Shown here piece after piece: positions 38,789 to 46,878 of a stretch of 64,000 nt of DNA. The stretch is from assembly GCF_034387475.1 (NCBI RefSeq), contig NZ_JAXCIL010000006.1, positions 3,698-67,697 of the forward strand, written 5' to 3'. This stretch comes from Pseudomonas sp. Teo4. GTDB lineage: Bacteria > Pseudomonadota > Gammaproteobacteria > Pseudomonadales > Pseudomonadaceae. A model generated the notes under the pieces. It was not told the origin of the DNA. It did not search any database and saw nothing but the letters and a program-made list of their open reading frames with translations. The stretch's first letter is position 1; every line of letters starts with the position of its first letter. The position numbers were made by a program, and so were the translations under genes.

Positions 38789-38833
38789 GTAGGAGCTGGC
38801 TTGCCGGCGATCACCAGCCAAGCCAGCTCCTAC
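38789..38833. repeat. REP-like hairpin between convergent genes
   Basis: GTAGGAGCTGGCTTG (38789-38803) and CAAGCCAGCTCCTAC (38819-38833) pair perfectly over 15 bp with a 15-base loop. It lies between the csp gene and a gene on the other strand and may terminate both. Confidence 0.85.
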
Positions 38834-38844
38834 CCAGAAAGTGT

Positions 38845-39219
38845 TCAAGTACGCCAGGTGATCTCTTCTTCACCGTCGGCGCTGATGCGGACCCAGCGGT
38901 CGGCATCTTCTTCACCATCTTCCTCTACCCAGCCACCCGGCGCACAGCGCACTTCCACGCCCAGGGCAACGAATGCAGCGCGGGCGCATGCGACGTCATC
39001 GTCCCATGGGGTCTGGTCACTCTCCAGATACAAGCTGTTCCATTTCCCTACAGCCTTGGGTAGCCAGGTGACTGGAATGTTACCGGCCTTGCACTTGAAG
39101 GTCTGGCCTTTCTGTTGCCAGTCGCTGCAAGGGCCGATTGCCTGGCCTAGCCACTCGGCAATCTGCTTGTGGTCGACGTCGGCGTCCTTCAGGTAAATCT
39201 CGATATCAGGTTGGCGCAT
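38845..39219 (-). CDS. Conserved hypothetical protein
   Basis: Acidic cytoplasmic protein of 124 residues with no domain I recognise. It contains IEIYLKDADVDHKQIAEWLG at the N-terminus, a Cys-containing middle (CSDWQQKGQTFKCKAG) and a very acidic C-terminal part (EEDGEEDADRWVRISADGEE). The gene follows rlmA after 17 bases on the same strand, so it is probably the third gene of a dapE-rlmA operon. Confidence 0.75.
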   Translation of the reverse strand: MRQPDIEIYLKDADVDHKQIAEWLGQAIGPCSDWQQKGQTFKCKAGNIPVTWLPKAVGKWNSLYLESDQTPWDDDVACARAAFVALGVEVRCAPGGWVEEDGEEDADRWVRISADGEEEITWRT

Positions 39220-39236
39220 AAGGGCTCCGGGTTTGC

Positions 39237-40049
39237 TCAGTCTTGGCGCACGAAATAGTCATACCGCATGGATACCGTCACCTCGAACGGCTCGGGCTGG
39301 TCGATTACCCGCGCCCGTTTTTCGGCGCTGGCGCGCCAGCCGTGCGGGGTCATGGCCAGCAGGTCGGCACGGGCTTTGGGGTCGGCCAGGCTCAGACGGA
39401 ACTCGAGGATTTCGCTGTGGGCATGGGCCATGCCCTCCGGCACCAGGGCCAGATGCTTGTCGTCGGCGTAGGGGCGTACTTCATCGTAGAGCACTTCGCG
39501 CAATTCCATCAGGTGGCCGCTGGTGGGGCCAACTCGCATCAGACCGCCGCCCGGGCTGAGCAGGCGTTTGGCTTCGGCCCAGTCCAGCGGGCTGAATACA
39601 CTGGCGATGAACTGGCAGCTGGCGTCCAGCAGTGGCACGCGGGCCATGCTGGCGACCATCCAGGTGACTGACGGCTCACGGCGGCAGGCACGCTTGACGG
39701 CTTCCCGGGAAATGTCCAGGGCGTAACCGTCGGCGGCCGGCAGTGCCTGGGCGATTTGCGCGGTGTAATAGCCTTCGCCGCAGCCGATGTCCAGCCAGGC
39801 GCCGGGCTGGCGCTCGGCAGCCAGTTCAGCCAGGCGGCGCGCCACCGGGGCGTAGTGCCCGGCGTCGAGGAAGTCGCGGCGTGCCTCGACCATGGCCTGG
39901 TTATCGCCTGGGTCGCGGCTGTTCTTGTGCTGCACCGGCAGCAGGTTGAGGTAACCCTGGCGGGCGCGGTCGAAACGGTGCCCCGCAGGGCACACGACGC
40001 CATTGTCGAGCCGCGTCAGGGCGGCCTGGCAGAGAGGGCAGGCAAGCAT
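39237..40049 (-). CDS. rlmA: 23S rRNA m1G745 methyltransferase RlmA
   Basis: SAM-dependent enzyme of 270 residues that methylates G745 of 23S rRNA. The N-terminal zinc site is Cys4, Cys7, Cys20 and His24 ([17 protein letters not shown]). The SAM-binding motif is LDIGCGEGYYTAQIA near 90. The arrangement fits RlmA (RrmA). Its ATG overlaps the dapE stop by one base (TGATG), which implies coupling. Confidence 0.93.
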   Translation of the reverse strand: MLACPLCQAALTRLDNGVVCPAGHRFDRARQGYLNLLPVQHKNSRDPGDNQAMVEARRDFLDAGHYAPVARRLAELAAERQPGAWLDIGCGEGYYTAQIAQALPAADGYALDISREAVKRACRREPSVTWMVASMARVPLLDASCQFIASVFSPLDWAEAKRLLSPGGGLMRVGPTSGHLMELREVLYDEVRPYADDKHLALVPEGMAHAHSEILEFRLSLADPKARADLLAMTPHGWRASAEKRARVIDQPEPFEVTVSMRYDYFVRQD

Positions 40050-41200
40050 CAGGCGAGCAACCGGACCAGGGTCTGGTAGTAAATCTCGGTCAGCAGGTCG
40101 AGGTCGCTGGCCAGGATTCGCTCATCTACCTGGTGGATGGTGGCGTTCACCGGGCCCAGTTCGACGACCTGGGTGCCCATGGTGGCGATGAAGCGGCCAT
40201 CCGAGGTGCCGCCGCTGGTGGACGGTTGGGTATCGCGGCCGGTGACGCCTTTGATGCTGGCCGACACGGCATCCAGCAACTCGCCTGGTTCGGTGAGGAA
40301 CGGCAGGCCGGACAGCGCCCAGTCGATCGACCACTCCAGTTCGTGCTTGTCGAGGATTGCCGAAACACGAGCCTGCAGGCCTTCGACGGTCGACTCGGTG
40401 GAGAAGCGGAAGTTGAACAGCGCGGTCAGCTCGCCCGGCACGACGTTGGTGGCGCCGGTGCCGGAGTTGAGGTTGGAAATCTGGAAACTGGTGGGCGGGA
40501 AGAACGCGTTGCCTTCGTCCCAGTGCTCGGCAGCCAGCTCAGCCAAGGCCGGTGCGGCCAGGTGAATCGGGTTACGGGCCAGGTGCGGGTAGGCCACATG
40601 GCCCTGCTTGCCACGCACGGTCAGCTTGGCGCCGAGCGAGCCGCGACGGCCGTTCTTGACCACGTCACCGAGCAGGGTGGTGCTCGACGGTTCACCGACA
40701 ATGCACCAGTCCAGGCGTTCGTTGCGCGCCTTCAGGCGCTCGACCACAGCCTTGGTACCGTGGTGGGCCGGGCCTTCCTCGTCGCTGGTGATCAGGAAAG
40801 CGACCTTACCGCGGTGGTTCGGGTAATCCTGCACGAAGCGCTCGCTGGCGATCACCATGGAGGCCAGGCTGCCTTTCATGTCGGCGGCGCCCCGGCCGCA
40901 GAGCATGCCGTCGGCATCGATCAGGGCTTCGAAAGGCTCATGCTGCCACTGCTGCACCGGGCCGGTGGGGACCACGTCGGTGTGGCCGGCGAAGCACAGC
41001 ACCGGGCCTTCCTGAGTGCCGTGGGTGGCCCAGAAGTTGTCGACGTCCTCGATGCGCATCGGCTCAAGCTGGAAGCCGACGGCGCCCAGGCGGTTCATCA
41101 TCTGCGCCTGGCAGTCGGCGTCGACGGGGGTGACCGAGGGACGACGGATCAGGTCGCAGGCCAGTTGAAGGGTAGGCGAGAGCTCGGCTGGGGCCGTCAT
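40049..41200 (-). CDS. dapE: Succinyl-diaminopimelate desuccinylase DapE
   Basis: Zinc peptidase-like enzyme that removes succinate from N-succinyl-LL-DAP in lysine and peptidoglycan synthesis. Of 383 residues, metal ligands and catalytic Glu are seen in [13 protein letters not shown] (His near 72), [10 protein letters not shown] (Asp near 105) and [11 protein letters not shown] (Glu-Glu near 138). The C-terminal [10 protein letters not shown] motif is conserved. Upstream RBS is present (GGAGTCCCCC region). dapD and dapC lie further right in the window. Confidence 0.96.
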   Translation of the reverse strand: MTAPAELSPTLQLACDLIRRPSVTPVDADCQAQMMNRLGAVGFQLEPMRIEDVDNFWATHGTQEGPVLCFAGHTDVVPTGPVQQWQHEPFEALIDADGMLCGRGAADMKGSLASMVIASERFVQDYPNHRGKVAFLITSDEEGPAHHGTKAVVERLKARNERLDWCIVGEPSSTTLLGDVVKNGRRGSLGAKLTVRGKQGHVAYPHLARNPIHLAAPALAELAAEHWDEGNAFFPPTSFQISNLNSGTGATNVVPGELTALFNFRFSTESTVEGLQARVSAILDKHELEWSIDWALSGLPFLTEPGELLDAVSASIKGVTGRDTQPSTSGGTSDGRFIATMGTQVVELGPVNATIHQVDERILASDLDLLTEIYYQTLVRLLA

Positions 41201-41280
41201 GGGGGACTCCGGGGCAAGGCAAGGCGGGGAAAACTGAGGGGCGTTATCTTATATCAAACAAGGTGGGTCGGCACGGGGCA

Positions 41281-41424
41281 ATCGCCGGCAAGCCCGCTCC
41301 CACAGGCTGGCAGTGAGCCCTTGTGGGAGCAACTGTCTTGAGTTGCCTGTACCGCCCCATCGCCGGCAAGCCGGCTCCTACAGGCTGGCAGTGAGCCCTT
41401 GTGGGAGCCGGCTTGCCGGCGATA
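41281..41424. repeat. Tandem REP cluster between dapE and the glucan synthase
   Basis: A 49-base unit is present twice, at 41281-41329 and 41359-41407, with two substitutions (CCCGCTCCC against CCGGCTCCT). Each has an outward REP arm, a CTGGCAGTGAGCCC linker and a reverse GTGGGAG end. The second unit continues into a full reverse REP arm (to 41424). This looks like a local duplication of a REP element. Confidence 0.9.
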
Positions 41425-41447
41425 GGTCTGCAAGGCAGCCCAAGAAA

Positions 41448-44039
41448 TCAGGCCTCCTGCGGCTCTGCGATCTTGTCCGCTGGCTTGGGCAACGATGACA
41501 AAAACGCCATCACCAACGCCGCCAGATACGGCAACGACTGCACCAGCAGCATCGCCACCCAGAAACGCATGTCCGAACTCGGCAGCCCCTGCACCAGGTA
41601 GATCCCGGCCGCAGCGCCCCACAGCAACAGCATGATGAACAGCTCTTCCCGCGCCTCGGAAATCGCCACCATCAGCCCATGGCTGTCGGCATTCTTCGGT
41701 GTGCGGAAGAACGGCATGCTGCTGGTGAAGAACCCGTACAGCACCGCCTTGGCAATGGTGTGCGACAGCGCCAAGCCAGCCAGCGCCGCAGCGAAGGCGT
41801 CCTTGAGGTTGACGCCGACCGCCCGTCGGTAGAGGAAGATGATCTTGCCAACCTTGAAGAAGAACAGCGCCAGCGGCGGGATGGCGAAGATCATCAGCGG
41901 TGGGTCGACCCGGTGCGGCACGATGATCATCGCCGCCGACCATAGCAGTGCGCCGACGGTGAAGAAGATGTTCATGCCATCGGCGATCCATGGCAGCCAG
42001 CCGGCCAGGAAGTGGTAGCGCTGGCCACGGGTCAGTTCGCTGTCCTTGCCCCGTAGCAACGCGCTGGCGTGGTGCTTGATGATCTGGATGGCGCCATAGG
42101 CCCAGCGGAAGCGCTGTTTCTTGAAGTCGATGAAGGTGTCGGGCATCAGGCCCTTGCCGTAGCTGTTGTGGGCATAGGCTGCCGACAGGCCCTTCTCGAA
42201 TACGCGCAGCCCCAGCTCGGCATCTTCGCAGATGCACCATTCGGCCCAGCCCAGCTCTTCCAGCACGCTGCGCCGGGTCATGGTCATGGTGCCGTGCTGG
42301 ATGATCGCGTCGCGGTCGTTGCGGGTGACCATGCCGATGTGGAAGAAGCCCTTGTACTCGCTGTAGCAGAGCTTCTTGAAGGCACTTTCGTGTTGGTCGC
42401 GGTAATCCTGGGGCGACTGCACCACGGCGATTTTGGGGTCGGCGAAGTGCGGCACCATATGCTTGAGCCAATTGCGGTCGACGCAGTAGTCCGAGTCGAT
42501 GACCGCGATCACTTCGGCGTCCTTGGCCGTGTGCGGAATCAGGTAATTGAGCGCGCCGCCCTTGAAGCCAGCCAGCGGGGCGACGTGGAAGAACTTGAAG
42601 CGCTCGCCCAGTTTCTCGCAGTGGGCCTTGAGCGGCTCCCATACGGCGGGGTCTTTGGTGTTGTTGTCGATCACCAGCACTTCATAGTCCGGGTAATCCA
42701 GCGCGGCCAGGGCATCGAGGGTCTGCTTGACCATTTCCGGCGGCTCGTTGTAGCACGGTACATGCACCGAAACCTTCGGCCGATAGGCGCTATCGGCCTG
42801 CACCGGCAGGAACTCGCGACGACGCTTGTGAATCCAGACCGCCTCGGCCAGCTCATGGGCTTCGGTCAGCAGGACGATGAACACCCCCATGGCGCCGAGC
42901 GCCAGCAGCACACCCACGGTGAGGCTGAACCAGGTGCTGTACTGCTGGCTGTAGTCGTATGCGATCCATACCAGCACCGACCCGCACAGGAAGGTGATGA
43001 AGGTGAGGAAAGTGCGCCCGCGCTGGCGCAAGGCCGAGCCATCGATCAGCAGTACGGTGAGCGCGATCATCGCCAGCACTACCGAGGCGACTGCCAAGGC
43101 TCGCCACTGCGGGATCGCCACCACCGGCCCGTCGAAGTTGAATTTCTGCTGGCGTTCGGCGTTGAAGACCCCCCAATAGGCGCCCACCGACCCTTCGTCG
43201 CTGGCCTTCCAGGGTTGGTCATAGGCCTCGATGACGAAGTAGTTGTAGCCGCGCCGGTTCAACGTATTGACCAGCGTGCGCAAGTAGATGGCCTGGTCGG
43301 CCTGTGTGGCGTCGGCACCGCCGCGCATGCGGCCATTACTTGGCCAACCCACTTCCGACAGCAACAGTGGTTTGCGCGGGAACTGCTGTTTGAGCTCACG
43401 GGCGCGGTCGAGCACGAACTTGACCGAGTCCTTCATCGGGACGAATTCCCAATAGGGCAAGATGTGCGCGGCAATCAGGTCGACATGCTTGGCAATTTCC
43501 GGGTGTTCCTTCCAGATGTGCCATTGTTCACTGGTGGTGACCGGCACCTTCACTGCCGCACGTACCCGGTCCAGGTACTGGATGAGCGCCTCGGGCGTGA
43601 CCTCTTCGCGGAACAGTGCCTCGTTGCCCACGACCACACGGACTACGCTGCGTGTGTTGTTGGCCAGCTCGATGGCTTTGGTGATTTCGCGTTCGTTGCG
43701 CTCCAGGTCCGGGCTGATCCAGATTCCCAAGGTAACGCGCAAACCAAGCTCTTCGGCCAGGCGTGGGATCTCGGCCTGGGTGCCCTCGACGGTGTAGATG
43801 CGGATGCTGTCGGTCAGCTTGCTCATCTGCTCCAGGTCTTGGCGTATTTCATCGTCGCTGGGGTACTGGCCTTTTTGCGGGCTCTCCCCGAGGCGGAATG
43901 GCGAGTACGAGAAACCGGAGATCTGCTCGGGCCAGGCAGGCGCGGAGACCGGGCGGTTGATCAGCGCCCAGAACCCGGTGAACAGCGCGGCAATGGCCAG
44001 GACCACCACCAGGTTGAGGCCGAATTTGCGTGAAGACAT
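41448..44039 (-). CDS. GH17-GT2 fusion beta-glucan synthase (NdvB-like)
   Basis: Inner-membrane enzyme of 863 residues predicted to make and shape periplasmic beta-1,3-type glucans, as P. aeruginosa NdvB does in biofilm drug tolerance. An N-terminal anchor (about 8-28) leads to a periplasmic GH17 domain (about 40-300) with glutamates in VVVGNEALF and LLLSEVGWPSNGR. Transmembrane helices follow at about 315-400, then a cytoplasmic GT2 domain (about 430-700) with DNNTKDP, DSDYCVD, CEDAELG and QRFRW. C-terminal helices complete it. The final polymer may be cyclic or linear, which cannot be decided here. Confidence 0.9.
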   Translation of the reverse strand: MSSRKFGLNLVVVLAIAALFTGFWALINRPVSAPAWPEQISGFSYSPFRLGESPQKGQYPSDDEIRQDLEQMSKLTDSIRIYTVEGTQAEIPRLAEELGLRVTLGIWISPDLERNEREITKAIELANNTRSVVRVVVGNEALFREEVTPEALIQYLDRVRAAVKVPVTTSEQWHIWKEHPEIAKHVDLIAAHILPYWEFVPMKDSVKFVLDRARELKQQFPRKPLLLSEVGWPSNGRMRGGADATQADQAIYLRTLVNTLNRRGYNYFVIEAYDQPWKASDEGSVGAYWGVFNAERQQKFNFDGPVVAIPQWRALAVASVVLAMIALTVLLIDGSALRQRGRTFLTFITFLCGSVLVWIAYDYSQQYSTWFSLTVGVLLALGAMGVFIVLLTEAHELAEAVWIHKRRREFLPVQADSAYRPKVSVHVPCYNEPPEMVKQTLDALAALDYPDYEVLVIDNNTKDPAVWEPLKAHCEKLGERFKFFHVAPLAGFKGGALNYLIPHTAKDAEVIAVIDSDYCVDRNWLKHMVPHFADPKIAVVQSPQDYRDQHESAFKKLCYSEYKGFFHIGMVTRNDRDAIIQHGTMTMTRRSVLEELGWAEWCICEDAELGLRVFEKGLSAAYAHNSYGKGLMPDTFIDFKKQRFRWAYGAIQIIKHHASALLRGKDSELTRGQRYHFLAGWLPWIADGMNIFFTVGALLWSAAMIIVPHRVDPPLMIFAIPPLALFFFKVGKIIFLYRRAVGVNLKDAFAAALAGLALSHTIAKAVLYGFFTSSMPFFRTPKNADSHGLMVAISEAREELFIMLLLWGAAAGIYLVQGLPSSDMRFWVAMLLVQSLPYLAALVMAFLSSLPKPADKIAEPQEA

Positions 44040-44160
44040 CGTCGTCCATTTCTGTAAAAGGGATAGGACATTAAAGCAGGGTTGCCAGGCACTTTCCTAA
44101 CGATGGAGGCCGCAAGCGCTCTTGGCCTATAATGCGCGCCGGTTTTTTCGGGGTACCAAC

Positions 44161-44970
44161 ATGAGCACAGAAGATCCACGCTTTGCCGGCGTTGCCCGGC
44201 TGTACGGCGACGAAGGCCTGCAACGGCTGAGCCGCGCCCATGTGGCGGTCGTCGGCATCGGCGGGGTCGGCTCATGGGCGGCCGAAGCCCTGGCCCGCAG
44301 CGGCGTGGGTGAGATCACCCTGTTCGACCTGGACGACGTGTGTGTCAGCAACACCAACCGCCAGGCCCATGCCCTGGAAGGGCAGGTGGGGCGGCCAAAA
44401 GTCGAGGTAATGGCCGAGCGCCTGCGGGCGATCAACCCCGCGTGCACGGTGCACGCGGTGGCGGATTTCGTCACCCGCGACACCATGGCCGAATACATCA
44501 CCGAGCAGATGGACTGCGTCATCGACTGCATCGACAGCGTGATGGCCAAGGCCGCGTTGATTGCCTGGTGCCGTCGGCGCAAGATCGCCATCGTCACCAC
44601 CGGTGGTGCCGGTGGTCAGATCGACCCGACCCAGATCCAGATCGGCGACCTCAACAAGACCTTCAACGACCCGCTGGCCTCGCGGGTACGTTCGACCCTG
44701 CGCCGTGACTATAACTTCTCGCGCAACGTAAGCCGCAACTATGGCGTGCCTTGCGTGTTCTCCAGCGAACAGCTGCGCTACCCGAAAGGCGATGGCAGCG
44801 TGTGCCTGCAGAAGAGTTTTGTCGGTGAAGGCGTGCGCCTGGACTGCGCCGGGGGCTTTGGCGCGGTGATGATGGTGACCGCGACGTTCGGCATGGTGGC
44901 GGCGAGCAAGGCGGTGGAGAAACTGGTGGCGGGGGCGCGGCGGCCGTCGGAGCGGGTCAAGCCGGAATAG
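44161..44970 (+). CDS. tcdA: tRNA threonylcarbamoyladenosine dehydratase TcdA (CsdL)
   Basis: E1-like, ATP-dependent enzyme of 269 residues that converts t6A to cyclic t6A in tRNA. The nucleotide-binding motif is VVGIGGVGSWAAEALARSG near 27-45, the Asp motif LFDLDDVCVSNTNRQ near 51-65, and DCVIDCIDSV near 115. GGGTACCAAC precedes ATG 44161; an in-frame ATG at 44122 lies in non-conserved leader. In E. coli the csdA-csdE-csdL genes form one cluster; here csdA and csdE lie just downstream on the other strand. Confidence 0.94.
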   Translation: MSTEDPRFAGVARLYGDEGLQRLSRAHVAVVGIGGVGSWAAEALARSGVGEITLFDLDDVCVSNTNRQAHALEGQVGRPKVEVMAERLRAINPACTVHAVADFVTRDTMAEYITEQMDCVIDCIDSVMAKAALIAWCRRRKIAIVTTGGAGGQIDPTQIQIGDLNKTFNDPLASRVRSTLRRDYNFSRNVSRNYGVPCVFSSEQLRYPKGDGSVCLQKSFVGEGVRLDCAGGFGAVMMVTATFGMVAASKAVEKLVAGARRPSERVKPE

Positions 44971-45044
44971 ATTGCGTAGACTTCTTCGCGGGCAAGCCCG
45001 CTCCTATCAAACAACAGCTATTTCATTGATTTGGTGAGAGATCC

Positions 45045-45141
45045 GTGGGAGCTGGCGCAGCCTGCGATCGAGGGCGAAGCCCTCGCATGATCGCGAACTA
45101 GGGCTGCTATGCAGCCCATCGCAGGCTGCGCCGGCTCCCAC
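45045..45141. repeat. 97-nt multibranched inverted repeat (REP-related)
   Basis: Outer arms 45045-45068 and 45118-45141 pair over 24 bp with a single G-T wobble. Inside lie two perfect hairpins: CGAGGGC GAA GCCCTCG (45069-45085) and GGGCTGC TAT GCAGCCC (45101-45117), separated by a 15-base single strand. The arms start GTGGGAGC like REP elements, but the nested hairpins make a three-way junction. It lies downstream of both tcdA and csdE. Confidence 0.85.
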
Positions 45142-45155
45142 TGGGTCGCGTAACC

Positions 45156-45180
45156 CTGTGGGAGCCGGCTTGCCGGCGAT
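45156..45180. repeat. Single REP arm after csdE
   Basis: CTGTGGGAGCCGGCTTGCCG continuing GCGAT is one reverse REP arm that ends 5 bases before the csdE stop. A forward partial arm (TTCGCGGGCAAGCCCGCTCC, 44985-45004) is at the other end of the gap, so the REP pair encloses the 97-nt element. Confidence 0.8.
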
Positions 45181-45184
45181 GGGT

Positions 45185-45598
45185 TCAAGGCAGATTCAGA
45201 GCCAACTCAGCCATCCGTTGCAGCACCGCATGTAACCCGTTACTGCGCGAAGGCGACAACTGCCGCTCCAGGCCCAATTGGGTGAACCAGGCGCGCAAGT
45301 CCAGGTTGGCAAGGTCTTGACTGGACAGCCCTTGAACCCGCACCAGCAGCAGCGCCAGCAATCCACGCAACAACCGGGCATCGCTGGCAGCCTTGAACCG
45401 CCATTGGCCGTCGACCTGGCTGGCCACCAGCCACACCAAGCTCTCGCAACCATGCACCCGATTGCTCTCGGTCTTGTCAGCGTCCTCCAGCGGCTCCAGG
45501 CGATCGCCCCACTGCATCAGCAGGCGTGCGCGCTGCTCCCAGCCGCGCGCCTGCTCGAAACTGTCCAGCGCCTGTTGCGCTTGTTCAGGCAGGCTCAT
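45185..45598 (-). CDS. csdE: Cysteine desulfurase sulfur acceptor CsdE (SufE-like)
   Basis: Protein of 137 residues that receives persulfide sulfur from CsdA. The acceptor Cys51 is in NRVHGCESLVWL, as in CsdE and SufE. The rest is the SufE fold (LLMQWGDRLEPLED; LALLLVRVQGL). The ATG at 45598 overlaps the csdA stop by 4 bases (ATGA), and an in-frame extension upstream lies inside csdA. Named CsdE and not SufE from its pairing with CsdA and no suf genes nearby. Confidence 0.92.
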   Translation of the reverse strand: MSLPEQAQQALDSFEQARGWEQRARLLMQWGDRLEPLEDADKTESNRVHGCESLVWLVASQVDGQWRFKAASDARLLRGLLALLLVRVQGLSSQDLANLDLRAWFTQLGLERQLSPSRSNGLHAVLQRMAELALNLP

Positions 45599-46800
45599 CG
45601 CAGCAGCTCCAGGCCTTGATCGAGCGCAGCGAAGAACCGTTGCAGGTCGTCGCTGTCGTTGTAGATACCCAGCGACACCCGGATCGCCCCCTCCAGCCCC
45701 AGCCCCTTGAGCAAGGGCATTGCACAATGATGGCCGGCGCGCACAGCGATGCCTTGTTCAGTGAGCAGATGGGCGATATCAGCGTTGTGCACACCTTCAA
45801 TCACAAAGCTGGCCAGGGCTGCTTGGGGCGTACCCAAAACACGAATGCCGTCGCGGTCTGCCAGGCCTCGCAGCAGGTGCTGGTGCAGGCTCGCCTCATG
45901 GTTTTCGACGGCATGGACGTCAAGGCTGGCCAGGTAGTCCAGGGTTGCGCCCAGGCCGATGACACCAGCAATCGGCGGCGTACCCGCTTCGAATCCTAAA
46001 GGTGCCGGACGGAAACTGGCGCTCTGGTAATCAGCCATTTGCACCATCTCGCCGCCGAACTGCCAGTGGCGCAGCAGGTCGAGGGCCTGGCGCTGGCCAT
46101 AGAGCACGCCGACCCCTTCCGGACCATAAAGCTTGTGGCTGGAGAACACATAGAAGTCGCAGCCCAGCTGTTGCACGTCATGGCGGCCGTGGACCACCCC
46201 TTGCGCGCCGTCGACCACGGTAACTGCGCCTTGGGCGCGGGCATGGGCGAGCAGGGCCGGTAGCGGTTGCCAAGTGCCCAGCACGTTGGAGAGCTGACTG
46301 ACCGCCAGCACCCGGGTGCGGGGCCCGATCAACTGCAGTGCCTGGTCCAGGTCGATGCGGCCGTGCTCGTCCAGCGGCAGTACCACCAGGCGCAGGTTGC
46401 GCCGTCGTACCAGTTGCTGCCAGGGCAACAGGTTGGCGTGGTGCTCCAGGGCACTGATGGCGATTTCGTCGCCCGCCTCGAAACGGTGCTCCAGCCCATA
46501 GGCCAGCAGGTTCAGCGCCGAGGTGGCACCGTGGGTGAACACGATCTGCTGGGCGTCGGCGGCATTGAGCCAGGCGGCGACCTTGTCGCGGCTGGTTTCG
46601 AATGCCTGGGTGGCCAGGGCGCCGGGCAGGTGTTGGGCACGATGCACATTGGCCGCGCCATGGCCGTAATAGTGGCTCAGGGCATCAAGCAGGGCCTGGG
46701 GCTTCTGGGTGGTGGCGGCGCTGTCCAGGTAGGTCTGGTGCTGCCGTTGCAGAGCGGCGATGGCGGGGAAGTCGGCACGCCAGGGGGAGGGCTGGAACAT
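45595..46800 (-). CDS. csdA: Cysteine desulfurase CsdA
   Basis: PLP-dependent enzyme of 401 residues that takes sulfur from cysteine. The PLP-lysine motif is VFSSHKLYGPEGVGVL near 216-231, and the catalytic Cys is in VRAGHHCAMPLL near 350. The length equals that of E. coli CsdA. The ATG at 46800 (MFQPSPWRADFPAI) aligns with the family start. An ATG at 46836 lies inside the dapD terminator stem and is rejected. Works with CsdE for Fe-S or tRNA sulfur transfer. Confidence 0.94.
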   Translation of the reverse strand: MFQPSPWRADFPAIAALQRQHQTYLDSAATTQKPQALLDALSHYYGHGAANVHRAQHLPGALATQAFETSRDKVAAWLNAADAQQIVFTHGATSALNLLAYGLEHRFEAGDEIAISALEHHANLLPWQQLVRRRNLRLVVLPLDEHGRIDLDQALQLIGPRTRVLAVSQLSNVLGTWQPLPALLAHARAQGAVTVVDGAQGVVHGRHDVQQLGCDFYVFSSHKLYGPEGVGVLYGQRQALDLLRHWQFGGEMVQMADYQSASFRPAPLGFEAGTPPIAGVIGLGATLDYLASLDVHAVENHEASLHQHLLRGLADRDGIRVLGTPQAALASFVIEGVHNADIAHLLTEQGIAVRAGHHCAMPLLKGLGLEGAIRVSLGIYNDSDDLQRFFAALDQGLELLR

Positions 46801-46816
46801 GTTCGCGGGGCCTGGA

Positions 46817-46851
46817 ATGAAAATCGGGTCTGGCATTACGCCAGACCCGAT
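46817..46851 (-). terminator. Intrinsic terminator after dapD
   Basis: ATCGGGTCTGGC and GCCAGACCCGAT form a perfect 12-bp stem with a 5-base loop (46823-46851). Read leftward, from dapD, the stem is followed by TTTTCATT. It ends the dapD transcript before the csdA start. Confidence 0.88.
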
Positions 46852-46878
46852 CTTATCACTTCAAACCGTGCAGGGTTC

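Noticed and set aside
41281..41424. CRISPR array
   Set aside because: Only two units, palindromic REP sequence, no regular spacers and no cas genes in the window.
45001..45184. tRNA gene suggested by the cloverleaf-like shape at 45045-45141
   Set aside because: The stems are too long (24 bp), there are only two inner hairpins with 3-base loops, and no T-loop or anticodon loop sequence.
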